Shown: positions 17,158 to 25,827 of the stretch, in pieces | How the letters are laid out: each line of letters opens with the position of its first letter | Numbering within the stretch: the first letter of the stretch is position 1 | Source: Geobacillus kaustophilus | Lineage (GTDB): Bacteria > Bacillota > Bacilli > Bacillales > Anoxybacillaceae | Reading direction: 5' to 3' | DNA: 64,000 nt | NCBI RefSeq assembly: GCF_000948285.1 | Contig: NZ_JYBP01000003.1 | Span: 1,922,001 to 1,986,000 of the forward strand | Position numbers and translations under genes: made by a program | Notes under the pieces: generated by a model | What the model was told of the DNA's origin: nothing | The model's input: the letters and a program-made list of their open reading frames with translations, nothing else | The model's database searches: none

Positions 17158-17972
17158 TCCTCCCTTCGGCCAATGAACGCCAACATCCTTCCGGTCGTTC
17201 CGCGGTCGCGGCGGTGGGAAAAAAACAACGCTTCCTCACAGCTTGTACAGCGTTCCGACACATAAATATGGCTGTTCGGAACGCCAGCCGCGAGCAACTG
17301 AAGCCGGTTGGCTTCCTTTAAGTCAAGCGCATATTGCCCTGGGCTTGTTTCCCGCCATGGCAACGGGCTTTCCGGAGGAAGCGTCGGGCGCAAGCCATCG
17401 ATCACCCGGTCATCGACCGTGTAACAGCACGGGCCAATGGCCGGTCCAATCGCCACATAGATGTCAGACGGAGCAATTTGTTCGCGCTCCTGCCAAATCT
17501 GCACCATATTGCGGGCAATGCCGCCCGCCGCCCCCCGCCAGCCGGCGTGGGCAAGACCGACCACATCGGCTGATGGCGCGATAAAATAGACAGGCACGCA
17601 GTCAGCAAAACAAAGCGCGAGCAACATCCCCGCCTCGTCCGTATACAGCCCGTCGACCCCCGGAACCGCCGTGGCGAAATCCTGCGCTCCGCTCCCCCGG
17701 TCGTTTTTCGTCACCTTTCGAATGTCGGCGCCGTGCACTTGTTGGCAACATACCCATCGTTCAAGCGGGAATGAGAGCCAGTGTGCCAAGCGCCGGCGGT
17801 TGTTGACGACATCCGTGCGGGCATCGCCGACATGCAGCCCCATATTGAGCGAGGCGAACGGCCCTTTGCTCTCCCCGCCGTGTTTCGTCGTCAATCCAGC
17901 GACGGCTCCAACAAACGGAGGCGCCCAGCAGCGGAGCCAGCCGCGGGCTTCCTGTTGAAAAATGTCCGACAT
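17148..17972 (-). CDS. ylmD: YfiH/LACC1-family purine nucleosidase/polyphenol oxidase-like protein
   Basis: Start at ATG 17972 (GAGG nine bases upstream) in preference to a GTG 15 nt earlier; 274 residues. The metal site of the family is present: GLAHAGWRGAAGG with the His, GPAIGPCCYTV with the Cys, and a further His in VCCQQVHGADI. Family members cleave or phosphorolyse purine nucleosides; an older annotation is multicopper polyphenol oxidase. It overlaps ylmE and lies in the ylm cluster. Confidence 0.92.
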   Translation of the reverse strand: MSDIFQQEARGWLRCWAPPFVGAVAGLTTKHGGESKGPFASLNMGLHVGDARTDVVNNRRRLAHWLSFPLERWVCCQQVHGADIRKVTKNDRGSGAQDFATAVPGVDGLYTDEAGMLLALCFADCVPVYFIAPSADVVGLAHAGWRGAAGGIARNMVQIWQEREQIAPSDIYVAIGPAIGPCCYTVDDRVIDGLRPTLPPESPLPWRETSPGQYALDLKEANRLQLLAAGVPNSHIYVSERCTSCEEALFFSHRRDRGTTGRMLAFIGRREEWT

Positions 17973-18108
17973 TCGCGTCAACCTCACGCTGCTTTTTGTA
18001 GTTTTTTATCACTTTTTTTCCTATTTTATCATAGTTTGTTTGTCCATGATAACCTTTATTTGCGATTTTGTCGAAACATTGCTGTCAACCCTGGGCCATC
18101 TTCGGGAT

Positions 18109-18351
18109 TCAATCCGTATCATGAAGGCGGACTAAAATCACATCGGCTCCGATTTTGACGATGTTCTGCCATGGAATGACGACCGCCTCTTCGCGGCCGA
18201 ACAGCCCGAGCATCTTTCCGGCGCCTAAAATAATGAGTGAGCGGATTTTTCCAGTATCTAAATCAATATCAATGTCCCCAATATTGCCAAGCTTTTTCCC
18301 ATTGGCTACATTGACGACATCTTTCGTCTGAAATTCAGAAATTCTCATCAC
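18109..18351 (-). CDS. ylmC: PRC-barrel sporulation protein YlmC/YmxH
   Basis: 80 residues forming a single PRC-barrel (NVANGKKLGNIGDIDIDLDTGKIRSLII ... VVIPWQNIVKIGADVILV). The GTG at 18351 is 7 nt after GGGGAG; an ATG follows at once. It is located directly downstream of sigG, as expected in spore-formers, where homologues are expressed during sporulation. Exact role unknown. Confidence 0.9.
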   Translation of the reverse strand: MMRISEFQTKDVVNVANGKKLGNIGDIDIDLDTGKIRSLIILGAGKMLGLFGREEAVVIPWQNIVKIGADVILVRLHDTD

Positions 18352-18417
18352 GGTTTTTCTCCCCGCCTTTCCTCTCCCTCTTTTTCATCTATATGACGAC
18401 GAATGAGCAGTTATGTG

Positions 18418-18444
18418 CCAAAGAAAAAGGCTGCGTCCGCAACC
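18418..18444 (-). terminator. sigG terminator
   Basis: GGTTGCG/CGCAGCC stem (with one G-T pair) directly after the sigG stop, then TTTTTC on the minus strand. Confidence 0.7.
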
Positions 18445-18446
18445 TG

Positions 18447-19226
18447 TCACACTTGGATGTTTTTATTCATTTGCCGGATCGCCGCTTTTTCGAGCCTGGA
18501 CACTTGCGCTTGGGAAATGCCGATTTCCTCGGCCACTTCCATTTGCGTCTTTCCTTGGAAAAAACGTTTGCGGATAATCATTTTTTCCCGCTCATTCAAC
18601 CGCCGAAGCCCTTCCTTCAAGGCGATTTCTTCGATCCATTGGCTGTCGCGGTTGCGCTCATCGCTCAGCTGGTCCATCACATAAATCGGATCGCCGCCGT
18701 CGTTGTAAATCGGCTCAAACAATGAAACAGGATCTTGAATGGCATCGAGGGCAAAAACCACTTCCTCATGGGCGACGCCGAGTTCTTTGGCAATTTCCTC
18801 GGTTGACGGTTCTTTCGCCGTCTCGCTCATGAGCCGCTCTCGCACTTGCAGCGCTTTGTAGGCGATGTCGCGCAGCGAGCGCGAAACGCGGATCGGGTTG
18901 TTGTCGCGCAAATAGCGGCGGATTTCGCCGATGATCATCGGCACTGCGTAAGTGGAAAACTTCACGTTTTGATTGAGGTCAAAATTATCAATCGATTTCA
19001 TAAGTCCGATGCAGCCGACTTGAAACAAATCATCGACAAATTCGCCTCGGTTGTTGAAGCGCTGAATGACGCTCAACACGAGGCGCAAGTTGCCGTTTAC
19101 TAATTTCTCTCTCGCCTCCAAATCCCCTTCATGCATCCGTCGAAACAGTTCACGCATTTCCTCATTTTTGAGGACGGGAAGCTTCGAAGTGTCTACGCCG
19201 CAAATCTCGACTTTGTTCCTCGTCAA
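18447..19226 (-). CDS. sigG: Sporulation sigma factor SigG
   Basis: 259 residues starting at TTG 19226, six bases after GGAGGG; the resulting MTRNKVEICGVDTSKLPVL matches the known SigG N-terminus and its usual length of 260, so an ATG at 19241 is not used. Regions 2 (LFQVGCIGLMKSIDNFD, YAVPMIIGEIRRYLRD), 3 and 4 (EEIGISQAQVSRLEKAA) are intact. It directs late forespore transcription. Two signals upstream, the sigE terminator and a sigma-F type promoter, separate its control from sigE. Confidence 0.97.
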   Translation of the reverse strand: MTRNKVEICGVDTSKLPVLKNEEMRELFRRMHEGDLEAREKLVNGNLRLVLSVIQRFNNRGEFVDDLFQVGCIGLMKSIDNFDLNQNVKFSTYAVPMIIGEIRRYLRDNNPIRVSRSLRDIAYKALQVRERLMSETAKEPSTEEIAKELGVAHEEVVFALDAIQDPVSLFEPIYNDGGDPIYVMDQLSDERNRDSQWIEEIALKEGLRRLNEREKMIIRKRFFQGKTQMEVAEEIGISQAQVSRLEKAAIRQMNKNIQV

Positions 19227-19267
19227 GTTGTTCCCTCCCATCAGGAGATGCTAAGTCGTCAGTTTTC

Positions 19268-19295
19268 AGTATCTCCTTGGAAGGGAAAAATATGC
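19268..19295 (-). promoter_or_regulatory. Candidate sigma-F promoter of sigG
   Basis: GCATA at 19295-19291 and GGAGATACT at 19276-19268, spacing 14, resembling the sigma-F consensus (GYATA and GGNNANANT, usually 15-16). It lies about 40 nt upstream of the TTG start and just after the sigE terminator. Confidence 0.5.
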
Positions 19296-19313
19296 ACAGC
19301 CTGTCCGACGCGG

Positions 19314-19342
19314 AAAAAGCGGCGGAATTTCGCTCCCGCCGC
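19314..19342 (-). terminator. sigE terminator
   Basis: GCGGCGG/CCGCCGC stem (19319-19325 with 19336-19342), then TTTTT on the minus strand, four bases after the sigE stop. Confidence 0.85.
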
Positions 19343-19345
19343 CCG

Positions 19346-20065
19346 CTACATCATTTTATTGAATTCTTTGCGCAACCGTTTAATGATCCGCTTCTCCAGA
19401 CGCGATATGTACGACTGCGAAATGCCGAGCAAATCAGCGACGTCTTTTTGCGTCTTTTCTTCGCCGCCGGAGAGGCCAAAACGCAATTCCATAATTTGCT
19501 TCTCGCGGTCGCTCAGCTGGCGCAAGGCGTTTAAGAGCAAGCGCCGGTCGACATCCGCCTCCAAATCTTTCGTAATCACGTCGTCTTCCGTTCCCAACAC
19601 GTCGGAAAGCAACAGCTCGTTGCCATCCCAATCGATATTGAGCGGTTCATCAAATGACACTTCCGCCCGCACTTTGTTGTTGCGGCGCAAATACATTAAA
19701 ATTTCGTTTTCAATGCAGCGCGACGCGTATGTCGCCAGCTTGATCTTCTTCTCGGGGTTGAACGTGTTGACCGCCTTAATGAGGCCGATCGTTCCAATGC
19801 TGATCAAATCTTCAATGTGAATGCCGGTGTTTTCAAACTTGCGCGCAATGTAGACGACAAGACGCAAATTGCGTTCGATCAAAAGCGATCTCGCCGTGTC
19901 GTCGCCGGCGGCGAGCCTGGCGATCAGCTGCTCCTCTTCTTCTTTTGTCAGCGGCGGCGGAAGCGCTTCGCTGCCTCCGATATAATAAATTTCATCGGCC
20001 TTCAAGCCGAGCTTGGCCAAAAACTTATACAGCCAGTACATGAAACGAAGTTTCCACTTTTTCAT
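19346..20065 (-). CDS. sigE: Sporulation sigma factor SigE (pro-protein)
   Basis: 239 residues. The pro-sequence [20 protein letters not shown] is amphipathic and membrane-associated and precedes the processing region [15 protein letters not shown], as in B. subtilis, where SpoIIGA removes about 27 residues. Sigma regions 2 to 4 are complete ([47 protein letters not shown]). It acts in the mother cell after engulfment signals. It is second gene of the spoIIG operon. Confidence 0.98.
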   Translation of the reverse strand: MKKWKLRFMYWLYKFLAKLGLKADEIYYIGGSEALPPPLTKEEEEQLIARLAAGDDTARSLLIERNLRLVVYIARKFENTGIHIEDLISIGTIGLIKAVNTFNPEKKIKLATYASRCIENEILMYLRRNNKVRAEVSFDEPLNIDWDGNELLLSDVLGTEDDVITKDLEADVDRRLLLNALRQLSDREKQIMELRFGLSGGEEKTQKDVADLLGISQSYISRLEKRIIKRLRKEFNKMM

Positions 20066-20117
20066 GAAAATCCCCCTTCTAAACGGATCAAAAGCGAGTA
20101 TGATATACTAACAACAC

Positions 20118-21032
20118 CTACGAAGCGGTCAGCTTTCTTCCCGCCTGCACCATTTTCGGATGAACGATGCAGTCGTACTCCCCATCCGTCGAAAGCGGAT
20201 CAGCGCTTAGCGCCATAAGCCCTTGCGCTACTTCCAACCATTCGTTTTCATACCGAAGCATAATGCGGTCTGGCTTGACCGCCGCCATTATTTGTGGACC
20301 GCTGCCGACCGCGCGGTACGGAATGAGACGGAGGCGATGGACCCACCGCTCCGGCGGGGAAGCCAGCATCATGGGAGCGCTGAGGCAACCCAATAGCTCT
20401 TCAGGAAGCACTGCCTTCGCTTTTTCCTGTTCGACTACCATCACCGGCGTTTTTGTCAACGGATCGACGAGCTGGTTGCCGCTGTCAATCAAGCCGCGCA
20501 GCATAAGCGGCCGCCCGTCCCATACGATCTTGACCTCAATGATATGTTCAAACCGCAGTTTTTTTTCGCGAATCGCCTCCACCCTTCGGCGGGAAAAAAG
20601 CCATAAAACCGGAAACCCGATGACAACAAACAGCCAGCTGACCGGATCGCCCGCCCCGGGATGATGCATGAGAAGCATTCCTTGGCGAACGGACAGTTGG
20701 TGCGCGAAAAAATCATGAACCGCCAGCATGCCGCCGCCGACGGCGAACGTGGCAAAGTAAAACGCCAGCATATTTTCAAGCAAATAGCGCGGGCGCTTAA
20801 AGCCGAAGGCGGCCCACACGATCAATACGGAAACGGCTGCTTTTATCAACGGGTGCTGGACGATGGCGGAAAACGGGGTAAACAGCAACACAACGAGCAG
20901 CGAACCGATCAACGCTCCGGCCAACAGGCGCCACCAGACGATCGGCCGCTTGAGCATGAGCGCCGTCAGCCAAAGAAGCAACGCGTCAAAACAGACATTC
21001 AACAGCCAAATGACATCGAGATAGACGACCAA
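20118..21032 (-). CDS. spoIIGA: Sporulation sigma-E processing protease SpoIIGA
   Basis: 304 residues from a TTG at 21032 behind GGAGGGG. Five N-terminal membrane segments span residues 1-150 and a C-terminal aspartic-protease-like domain carries the catalytic motif LRGLIDSGNQLVDPLT. It forms a dimer in the septum that cleaves pro-SigE when SpoIIR signals from the forespore. It precedes sigE with a ~52-nt gap. Confidence 0.95.
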   Translation of the reverse strand: MVVYLDVIWLLNVCFDALLLWLTALMLKRPIVWWRLLAGALIGSLLVVLLFTPFSAIVQHPLIKAAVSVLIVWAAFGFKRPRYLLENMLAFYFATFAVGGGMLAVHDFFAHQLSVRQGMLLMHHPGAGDPVSWLFVVIGFPVLWLFSRRRVEAIREKKLRFEHIIEVKIVWDGRPLMLRGLIDSGNQLVDPLTKTPVMVVEQEKAKAVLPEELLGCLSAPMMLASPPERWVHRLRLIPYRAVGSGPQIMAAVKPDRIMLRYENEWLEVAQGLMALSADPLSTDGEYDCIVHPKMVQAGRKLTAS

Positions 21033-21075
21033 CCGTCAAGCCCCTCCCCCGCCCACATCGGTTTTGTCTGAAACA

Positions 21076-21109
21076 AGTATATAGCATCTCTTCGGGGAAA
21101 GTCTGTCAA
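21076..21109 (-). promoter_or_regulatory. spoIIG promoter with a 22-bp spacer
   Basis: TTGACA at 21109-21104 and TATACT at 21081-21076 are 22 bp apart, the abnormal spacing known for the B. subtilis spoIIG promoter, which needs Spo0A~P. CCCCGAA in the spacer is a weak match to the 0A box TGTCGAA. Confidence 0.7.
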
Positions 21110-21356
21110 TCGGTGGCGGTGAAAAAAGGGATGTTTTGTCAAAACAGGGGGAACCACGGCGGATCAAATCGGCCGGCACGAAAGCCTAACCTGCCTTCTC
21201 TTCTTCGCTCTTGTGCGGCAAGAGAACGGATGGCCAACGCGAGAGAATATTTGATTCTAATATGCTATGAAAAAGCGGGGATGTCCCCAAAGGTCATCGA
21301 ATATATCACTTTCACCAAAGCGCTTCGTGTACGTCCGTGCATGTTCTTGTGATGAA
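21110..21356. other. Non-coding stretch between spoIIGA promoter and ftsZ terminator
   Basis: No gene supported. It contains one perfect 15-bp dyad, TGTTTTG-T-CAAAACA at 21132-21146, about 23 bp upstream of the spoIIG -35 box, which could bind a regulator. Nothing else recognisable. Confidence 0.5.
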
Positions 21357-21388
21357 GAAAGGGTGTCCCGTTGCTTTTGGGACACCCT
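21352..21388 (-). terminator. ftsZ terminator
   Basis: Ten-base-pair stem AGGGTGTCCC/GGGACACCCT (21360-21369 with 21379-21388), then TTTCTTC on the minus strand, 12 nt after the ftsZ stop. Confidence 0.8.
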
Positions 21389-21399
21389 CGTTTCGCCAT

Positions 21400-22533
21400 C
21401 TAGCGGCGGCGGTTGCGGTTGCGCAAGAAAGCGGGAATGTCAAGCGGATCTTCTGCTTGCCCCGAGCGGAGCGCCGCATAGTCTTGCATCGGCTCCTCGC
21501 GCTTTTCCCGCTTTGGCGCCGGCGCCGCTTTCGGCACGGTGCCGATGCGCGGCGGCCGCGGCTGCGAAGCGACGTTTTCGTTGAATCCAGTTGCAATGAC
21601 CGTCACGATGATCTCATCCTTTAAGTTCTCATTAATAACGGAGCCGAAGATCATGTTCACTTCCTGGTCGGCCGCCGAAGCGACGATGTCGGCAGCCTCC
21701 TGCACTTCATACAAACTTAAGTTCACGCCGCCGGTGATATTCATGAGCACCCCTTGGGCGCCGTCGATCGACGTCTCCAACAGCGGGCTGGAAATGGCTT
21801 TTTTTGCTGCCTCCGCTGCTCGGTTTTCGCCGCTGGCGATGCCAATCCCCATCAATGCTGAGCCTTTATTCGACATGATCGTCTTCACATCAGCGAAGTC
21901 AAGGTTGATCAATCCCGGCACGGCGATCAAATCAGAAATGCCTTGCACCCCTTGGCGCAGCACATTGTCCGCTTCGCGGAACGCCTCAAGCATCGGCGTA
22001 TTTTTGTCGACAATCTCAAGCAACCGGTCGTTCGGAATGACGATCAGCGTATCGACCGCCTCTTTCATGGCGGCGATGCCGCTTGCGGCCTGCGTCGCCC
22101 GCTTCCGCCCCTCAAACGTAAACGGGCGCGTAACAACGCCGACCGTAAGCGCCCCTAACTCGCGCGCAATTTGGGCGATGACCGGGGCAGCGCCAGTTCC
22201 CGTGCCACCGCCCATGCCAGCGGTGACAAACACCATATCAGCGCCGCGAAGCGCTTCTTCAATTTGCTCTTTGCTCTCCTCAGCTGCTTTTTTTCCAACT
22301 TCCGGGTTCGCCCCCGCGCCCAAGCCGCGTGTCAGCTTCGCCCCGATTTGCAGCTTGATCGGCGCTTTCGACAAGTTGAGCGCCTGTGCATCCGTATTGA
22401 CCGCAATAAACTCTACACCTTGCACCCCATGCTCAATCATCCGATTGACGGCGTTGTTGCCGCCGCCCCCGACTCCAATCACCTTGATCGTTGCCAACTG
22501 ATCGACTGTTGTCTCAAACTCCAACATGGCCAA
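21400..22533 (-). CDS. ftsZ: Cell-division GTPase FtsZ
   Basis: 377 residues. The tubulin signature [13 protein letters not shown] (about 104-116), [13 protein letters not shown] at the N-terminus and the T7 loop [11 protein letters not shown] are all present; after a variable linker the C-terminal peptide is [12 protein letters not shown], which binds FtsA and SepF. It polymerises into the Z ring. ftsA lies 21 nt upstream and a terminator directly downstream. Confidence 0.99.
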   Translation of the reverse strand: MAMLEFETTVDQLATIKVIGVGGGGNNAVNRMIEHGVQGVEFIAVNTDAQALNLSKAPIKLQIGAKLTRGLGAGANPEVGKKAAEESKEQIEEALRGADMVFVTAGMGGGTGTGAAPVIAQIARELGALTVGVVTRPFTFEGRKRATQAASGIAAMKEAVDTLIVIPNDRLLEIVDKNTPMLEAFREADNVLRQGVQGISDLIAVPGLINLDFADVKTIMSNKGSALMGIGIASGENRAAEAAKKAISSPLLETSIDGAQGVLMNITGGVNLSLYEVQEAADIVASAADQEVNMIFGSVINENLKDEIIVTVIATGFNENVASQPRPPRIGTVPKAAPAPKREKREEPMQDYAALRSGQAEDPLDIPAFLRNRNRRR

Positions 22534-22554
22534 ATCCTCCTAAAATTTCAATCT

Positions 22555-23823
22555 CTATTCAAAGAAAGAACCGAAAAATTTCTTGACCTTCTTCCCAAAA
22601 TGGTCTTCTTTCTTTTTAGGTTTCGGCTGCTGTTTTTGCGAGGGGCGCTCGACCGGCTCCACCGCAGCGGCAGCCGGGATCGTTTTCCCTTGCAGCTGCG
22701 CCTGCCGGTAGGCGAACTTGAGCAAACCAACGGCGATCGTATACTGCGGGTCGCGCACACCGATATAATCCGGCATGGCAATGCGGACGCTCGTCCCGAA
22801 AACGACGTGGGCCAGCTCAAGCAACCCTGGCATATTGGCGACGCCGCCGGTCAGCACATAGCCGCCGGGAAGATCGCGAAACCCGAGACGACGCACTTCC
22901 TGCTGAACCATTTGCAAAATTTCTTCCAGCCTCGCCTCAATAATATCGGCGATCTCCAGCTGGCTGAACTGCTGATGTTGATCGGTGCCCATGATCGGCA
23001 CGCTGAACACTTCTTCCTCCGAAGCGTAGTCGTAAAATGCATGTCCGTGCTTCAGTTTAATTTTTTCGGCATCGTCCGTTGTCGTCCGCAATCCGATGGC
23101 CAAGTCTTTCGTAATGTGCTCCCCGCCGACCGGAAGCGAAGAGACAGCTTGCAACGTCCCTTGCTCAAAGACAGCGACCGTTGTCGAGCCGCCTCCCAGG
23201 TCAACGAGCGCCGCCCCCAAATGCCGTTCGTCATCGGACAGCGCGAGCGAACCGGCCGCCAGCGGCTGAAGACAAATGTCGCTAATTTCCAAGCCTGCCC
23301 GCTCCACACAGCGAAGAAGATTATGTAATATCGTCTTCGCACCAGTCACCATAGTGCCTTCCATTTCCAAGCGGACGCCGAGCATGCCGCGCGGATCATG
23401 AATGCCGTCCAACCCGTCGACAATAAACTGGCGCGGAACGACACCGATGATTTCTCGATCGGGAGGGATGGAGACGACTTGCGCGGCATCGATGACGCGG
23501 GCGACATCTTCATCGCTGATTTCCCGGTTTTCGCTCGCGACGGCGACAATGCCGTGGCAGTCATGGAGCTGAATATGGCTGCCGGCCACCCCGACGATCA
23601 CACGGCGGATCGATAAACCGACCATCCGCTCCGCTTGCTCGACGGCTCGTCTGATCGACTGCACCGTTTTATCTATATCAACAATCGCCCCTTTTTTGAG
23701 CCCTTCCGCTTTGACATTGCCCACCCCGATAATGTTGATGGAGCTGCCTAGCATTTCCCCGATGATGACTTTCACGCTCGATGTCCCGACATCCAGGCTA
23801 ACGACGATCTCATTGCTGCTCAT
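22555..23823 (-). CDS. ftsA: Cell-division protein FtsA
   Basis: 422 residues when started at ATG 23823 (MSSNEIVVSLDVGTSSVKVII), which matches the family N-terminus; only a weak ribosome site is present there. An in-frame GTG at 23886 is itself part of an AAGGAGG and so is a poor start. Actin-fold motifs are LVDLGGGSTTVAVF and YVLTGGVANMPGLLE; the C-terminal amphipathic helix FGKKVKKFFGSFFE anchors FtsZ to the membrane. The leader between AAGGAGG and the ATG contains a terminator-like hairpin. Confidence 0.96.
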   Translation of the reverse strand: MSSNEIVVSLDVGTSSVKVIIGEMLGSSINIIGVGNVKAEGLKKGAIVDIDKTVQSIRRAVEQAERMVGLSIRRVIVGVAGSHIQLHDCHGIVAVASENREISDEDVARVIDAAQVVSIPPDREIIGVVPRQFIVDGLDGIHDPRGMLGVRLEMEGTMVTGAKTILHNLLRCVERAGLEISDICLQPLAAGSLALSDDERHLGAALVDLGGGSTTVAVFEQGTLQAVSSLPVGGEHITKDLAIGLRTTTDDAEKIKLKHGHAFYDYASEEEVFSVPIMGTDQHQQFSQLEIADIIEARLEEILQMVQQEVRRLGFRDLPGGYVLTGGVANMPGLLELAHVVFGTSVRIAMPDYIGVRDPQYTIAVGLLKFAYRQAQLQGKTIPAAAAVEPVERPSQKQQPKPKKKEDHFGKKVKKFFGSFFE

Positions 23824-23841
23824 TTTTTGGCATCTGCCTAC

Positions 23842-23890
23842 TAAAAACGCGCCGGTGTCGGCCGGCGTTTCAGTAAGCAGCGACACCTCC
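23842..23890 (-). promoter_or_regulatory. ftsA leader: Shine-Dalgarno followed by a terminator-like hairpin
   Basis: AAGGAGG at about 23890-23884 has no good start codon after it. Downstream, CGCCGG/CCGGCG (23850-23855 with 23862-23867, loop of six) is followed two bases later by TTTTT, and the FtsA ATG comes about 20 nt on. It may attenuate ftsA-ftsZ transcription or expose the ribosome site conditionally. Confidence 0.4.
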
Positions 23891-24013
23891 TTTTTCGGCT
23901 GAAATTTCCCATCTCTTTGTCTATTGGTCTATGTCTAGTTTGCGAGTTTCGCAACCAAATTTTGTTTTACCCCATATAATTCAACACGCGAAAACACTTT
24001 CCCTGTCGTTTGC

Positions 24014-24376
24014 CTAACTTTTTTCGCGATTGTGCCGCCGCTTGGCCCACTCAGCAAGCCAAAGGCGGCGGATGATGGCAATGTTTTGAAACAAGCGGAC
24101 GCCGAAGGCGAACACAGCCGCTAAATACAAGTCTACACCAAGATGCACCCCAAGAAAAGTTAAAGTTGCGGCCAGAACAATGTTGAAAAAAAACCCGGTT
24201 ATAAATACGGTTTCGTCGTACGTCCGCTGCAGATGGGCGCGCCATCCTCCGATTAATGTATCAAAGGCGGCCAAAATGGCAATCGACAAATAATTGGAAT
24301 ATTCATCGGGAACTTCCCAGCCGGCGAGAACGCCGATGGCAAACCCAAGAAGCAATCCGAGAAGCGGGAGCCACAT
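24014..24376 (-). CDS. sbp: Small basic membrane protein (DUF1290)
   Basis: 120 residues with three membrane segments and a basic tail (AEWAKRRHNREKS). It matches the Sbp family, which sits between ylxX and ftsA in Bacillus. Role unknown; division context only. Its start is 1-2 nt from the ylxX stop. The 190-nt gap to ftsA (23824-24013) is AT-rich at its left. Confidence 0.9.
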   Translation of the reverse strand: MWLPLLGLLLGFAIGVLAGWEVPDEYSNYLSIAILAAFDTLIGGWRAHLQRTYDETVFITGFFFNIVLAATLTFLGVHLGVDLYLAAVFAFGVRLFQNIAIIRRLWLAEWAKRRHNREKS

Positions 24377-24377
24377 G

Positions 24378-25094
24378 CTATTTCTCCTCCTTGCCGCCGT
24401 TTTCTGTCTCCATGTATTTCACATCAGGGCGGCTAGCCGCGGGCGAAATGACAACGAGCGGCTGGGGCTTGGATATTGACAGCTCCAAGTTTTCCACGGC
24501 GAAATCATCGCGGATCGGCGAAACAGCGAGCCCGCTGTACAGCTTGTCCGCATCATCGGCAATTGCTCTCACTTCGACTGGCAGCCTCACTGAGCGGCTC
24601 CCAACTTTCGTTGCGCCATTGACATCGCGAATGGCCGTCCGGTTCGTCAGCCGCTCACCGTCGATGGCGATTTCTTTCGCCCCGTATTTGTTCAACTCAT
24701 TCACTAACCGTTGCAATAGCTCGGGCGATACGGTGGCAACGGCCGGACCAACGTAGCCGGCAGCCGAAAGCGGCGCGATCGTCAACACGAGACCGCTTCC
24801 TCTCACTTCTGTCAGCCCGGCTTCTTCCCTCAGCTTCGCGACTGTCGCTTCAAGCTCTGTCGCGCCGCCCGCCTCGTGTTCCTGACGGTAGCGGCGCAAT
24901 GTTTCCTCATAACTCTCTAGCTCCTCAAGCAGCCGTTGTTCAAGCTTCTGCTCTTTTGTCAAATCTGCGCGCAACTCCCAAATGTCGCGCGTGTCGCGTC
25001 CTTCCGGATGCAGCGTCGTCCGAAGCCCGACGGCCAGCATCACACCGAATATGACAGCTACGCCGGCAAAATAGAATCGATGTTTCCGTTCCAA
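24378..25094 (-). CDS. ylxX: DUF881 protein YlxX
   Basis: 238 residues: N-terminal membrane anchor (FYFAGVAVIFGVMLAVGL), a coiled coil at ~40-85 (LTKEQKLEQRLLEELESYEE), then the DUF881 domain (GSGLVLTIAPLS... LVNELNKYGAKEIAIDGERLTNRTAIRDV). The extracytoplasmic domain resembles that of YlxW; the two are neighbouring paralogues. Function unknown, probably envelope or division related. Confidence 0.9.
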   Translation of the reverse strand: MERKHRFYFAGVAVIFGVMLAVGLRTTLHPEGRDTRDIWELRADLTKEQKLEQRLLEELESYEETLRRYRQEHEAGGATELEATVAKLREEAGLTEVRGSGLVLTIAPLSAAGYVGPAVATVSPELLQRLVNELNKYGAKEIAIDGERLTNRTAIRDVNGATKVGSRSVRLPVEVRAIADDADKLYSGLAVSPIRDDFAVENLELSISKPQPLVVISPAASRPDVKYMETENGGKEEK

Positions 25095-25122
25095 TGCGCT
25101 TCACCGCCCCTTTCCGCCCGTT

Positions 25123-25827
25123 TTACGGCTCGGGCGCAAACACCGGATCCAACACGATCGCTTCTTGCTTTTCCACTTTTACGTCGATATGGTCTTCGAC
25201 AAGTTCGTCGACGATGCCGCCGGGAAGCTCTAGAGCGGACATGAGCACGTCCGGATTGCCAATGGCCGAAATGACAAACGGAGCGGCATGCTGCGTTCCA
25301 TCGACCTCAATGACTGGACCGTTGCAGACGATGTATGAACGGTGGGAAATGCGCTGCCCATTAATCGCGACCGCTTCGGCGCCGGAAATGAGCAACTCGT
25401 GAACAACTTTCCATACGTGCTGTTCGTGAACGATATAATTGGTAGCGCTCGCTTCAGAGGGGATATAAGAGGAATCGGAAAGGGTGACTGCTACACCTTT
25501 CCCTTTCACCCTCGCTTTTCCGACATGCATGCGCAGCTGTTCCGCTTCTTTTGCCAATCCAGCCTCGTTCTCCCGCTCCTCGGCCAGCTTCTTCTCCCAT
25601 GCAGCCAGCTCCTCCTGCTTCTTGACAAGCTGCTGCTTGAGCGACCGGTTTTCTTTTTGCAAAGCAAGAAGCGCCGAGCGATATTCGTACTCTTTTTTCC
25701 ACTCGCTGTCGCCCCATTCGCGGCGGGATGCTTCGTTTTTCGCATGTTGGTACGAGAACCCGAGCATAGCGCCGAAGATCAAGCAGATCAACGTCAGCAG
25801 GAGGCGGCTACGAGCTTGTCGTTTCAT
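25123..25827 (-). CDS. ylxW: DUF881 protein YlxW
   Basis: Start at ATG 25827, seven bases after AAGGAGG and inside the divIB end (20-nt overlap); 234 residues. A membrane anchor (LLLTLICLIFGAMLGFSY), a strong coiled coil (YRSALLALQKENRSLKQQLVKKQEEL) and a DUF881 domain with ELLISGAEAVAINGQRISHRS make up the protein. It is paralogous to YlxX. Biochemistry unknown. Confidence 0.9.
   Translation of the reverse strand: MKRQARSRLLLTLICLIFGAMLGFSYQHAKNEASRREWGDSEWKKEYEYRSALLALQKENRSLKQQLVKKQEELAAWEKKLAEERENEAGLAKEAEQLRMHVGKARVKGKGVAVTLSDSSYIPSEASATNYIVHEQHVWKVVHELLISGAEAVAINGQRISHRSYIVCNGPVIEVDGTQHAAPFVISAIGNPDVLMSALELPGGIVDELVEDHIDVKVEKQEAIVLDPVFAPEP

Noticed and set aside
22171-23328. 385-codon open frame on the plus strand
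   Set aside because: Antisense to ftsZ and ftsA, no start signals and no recognisable domain.
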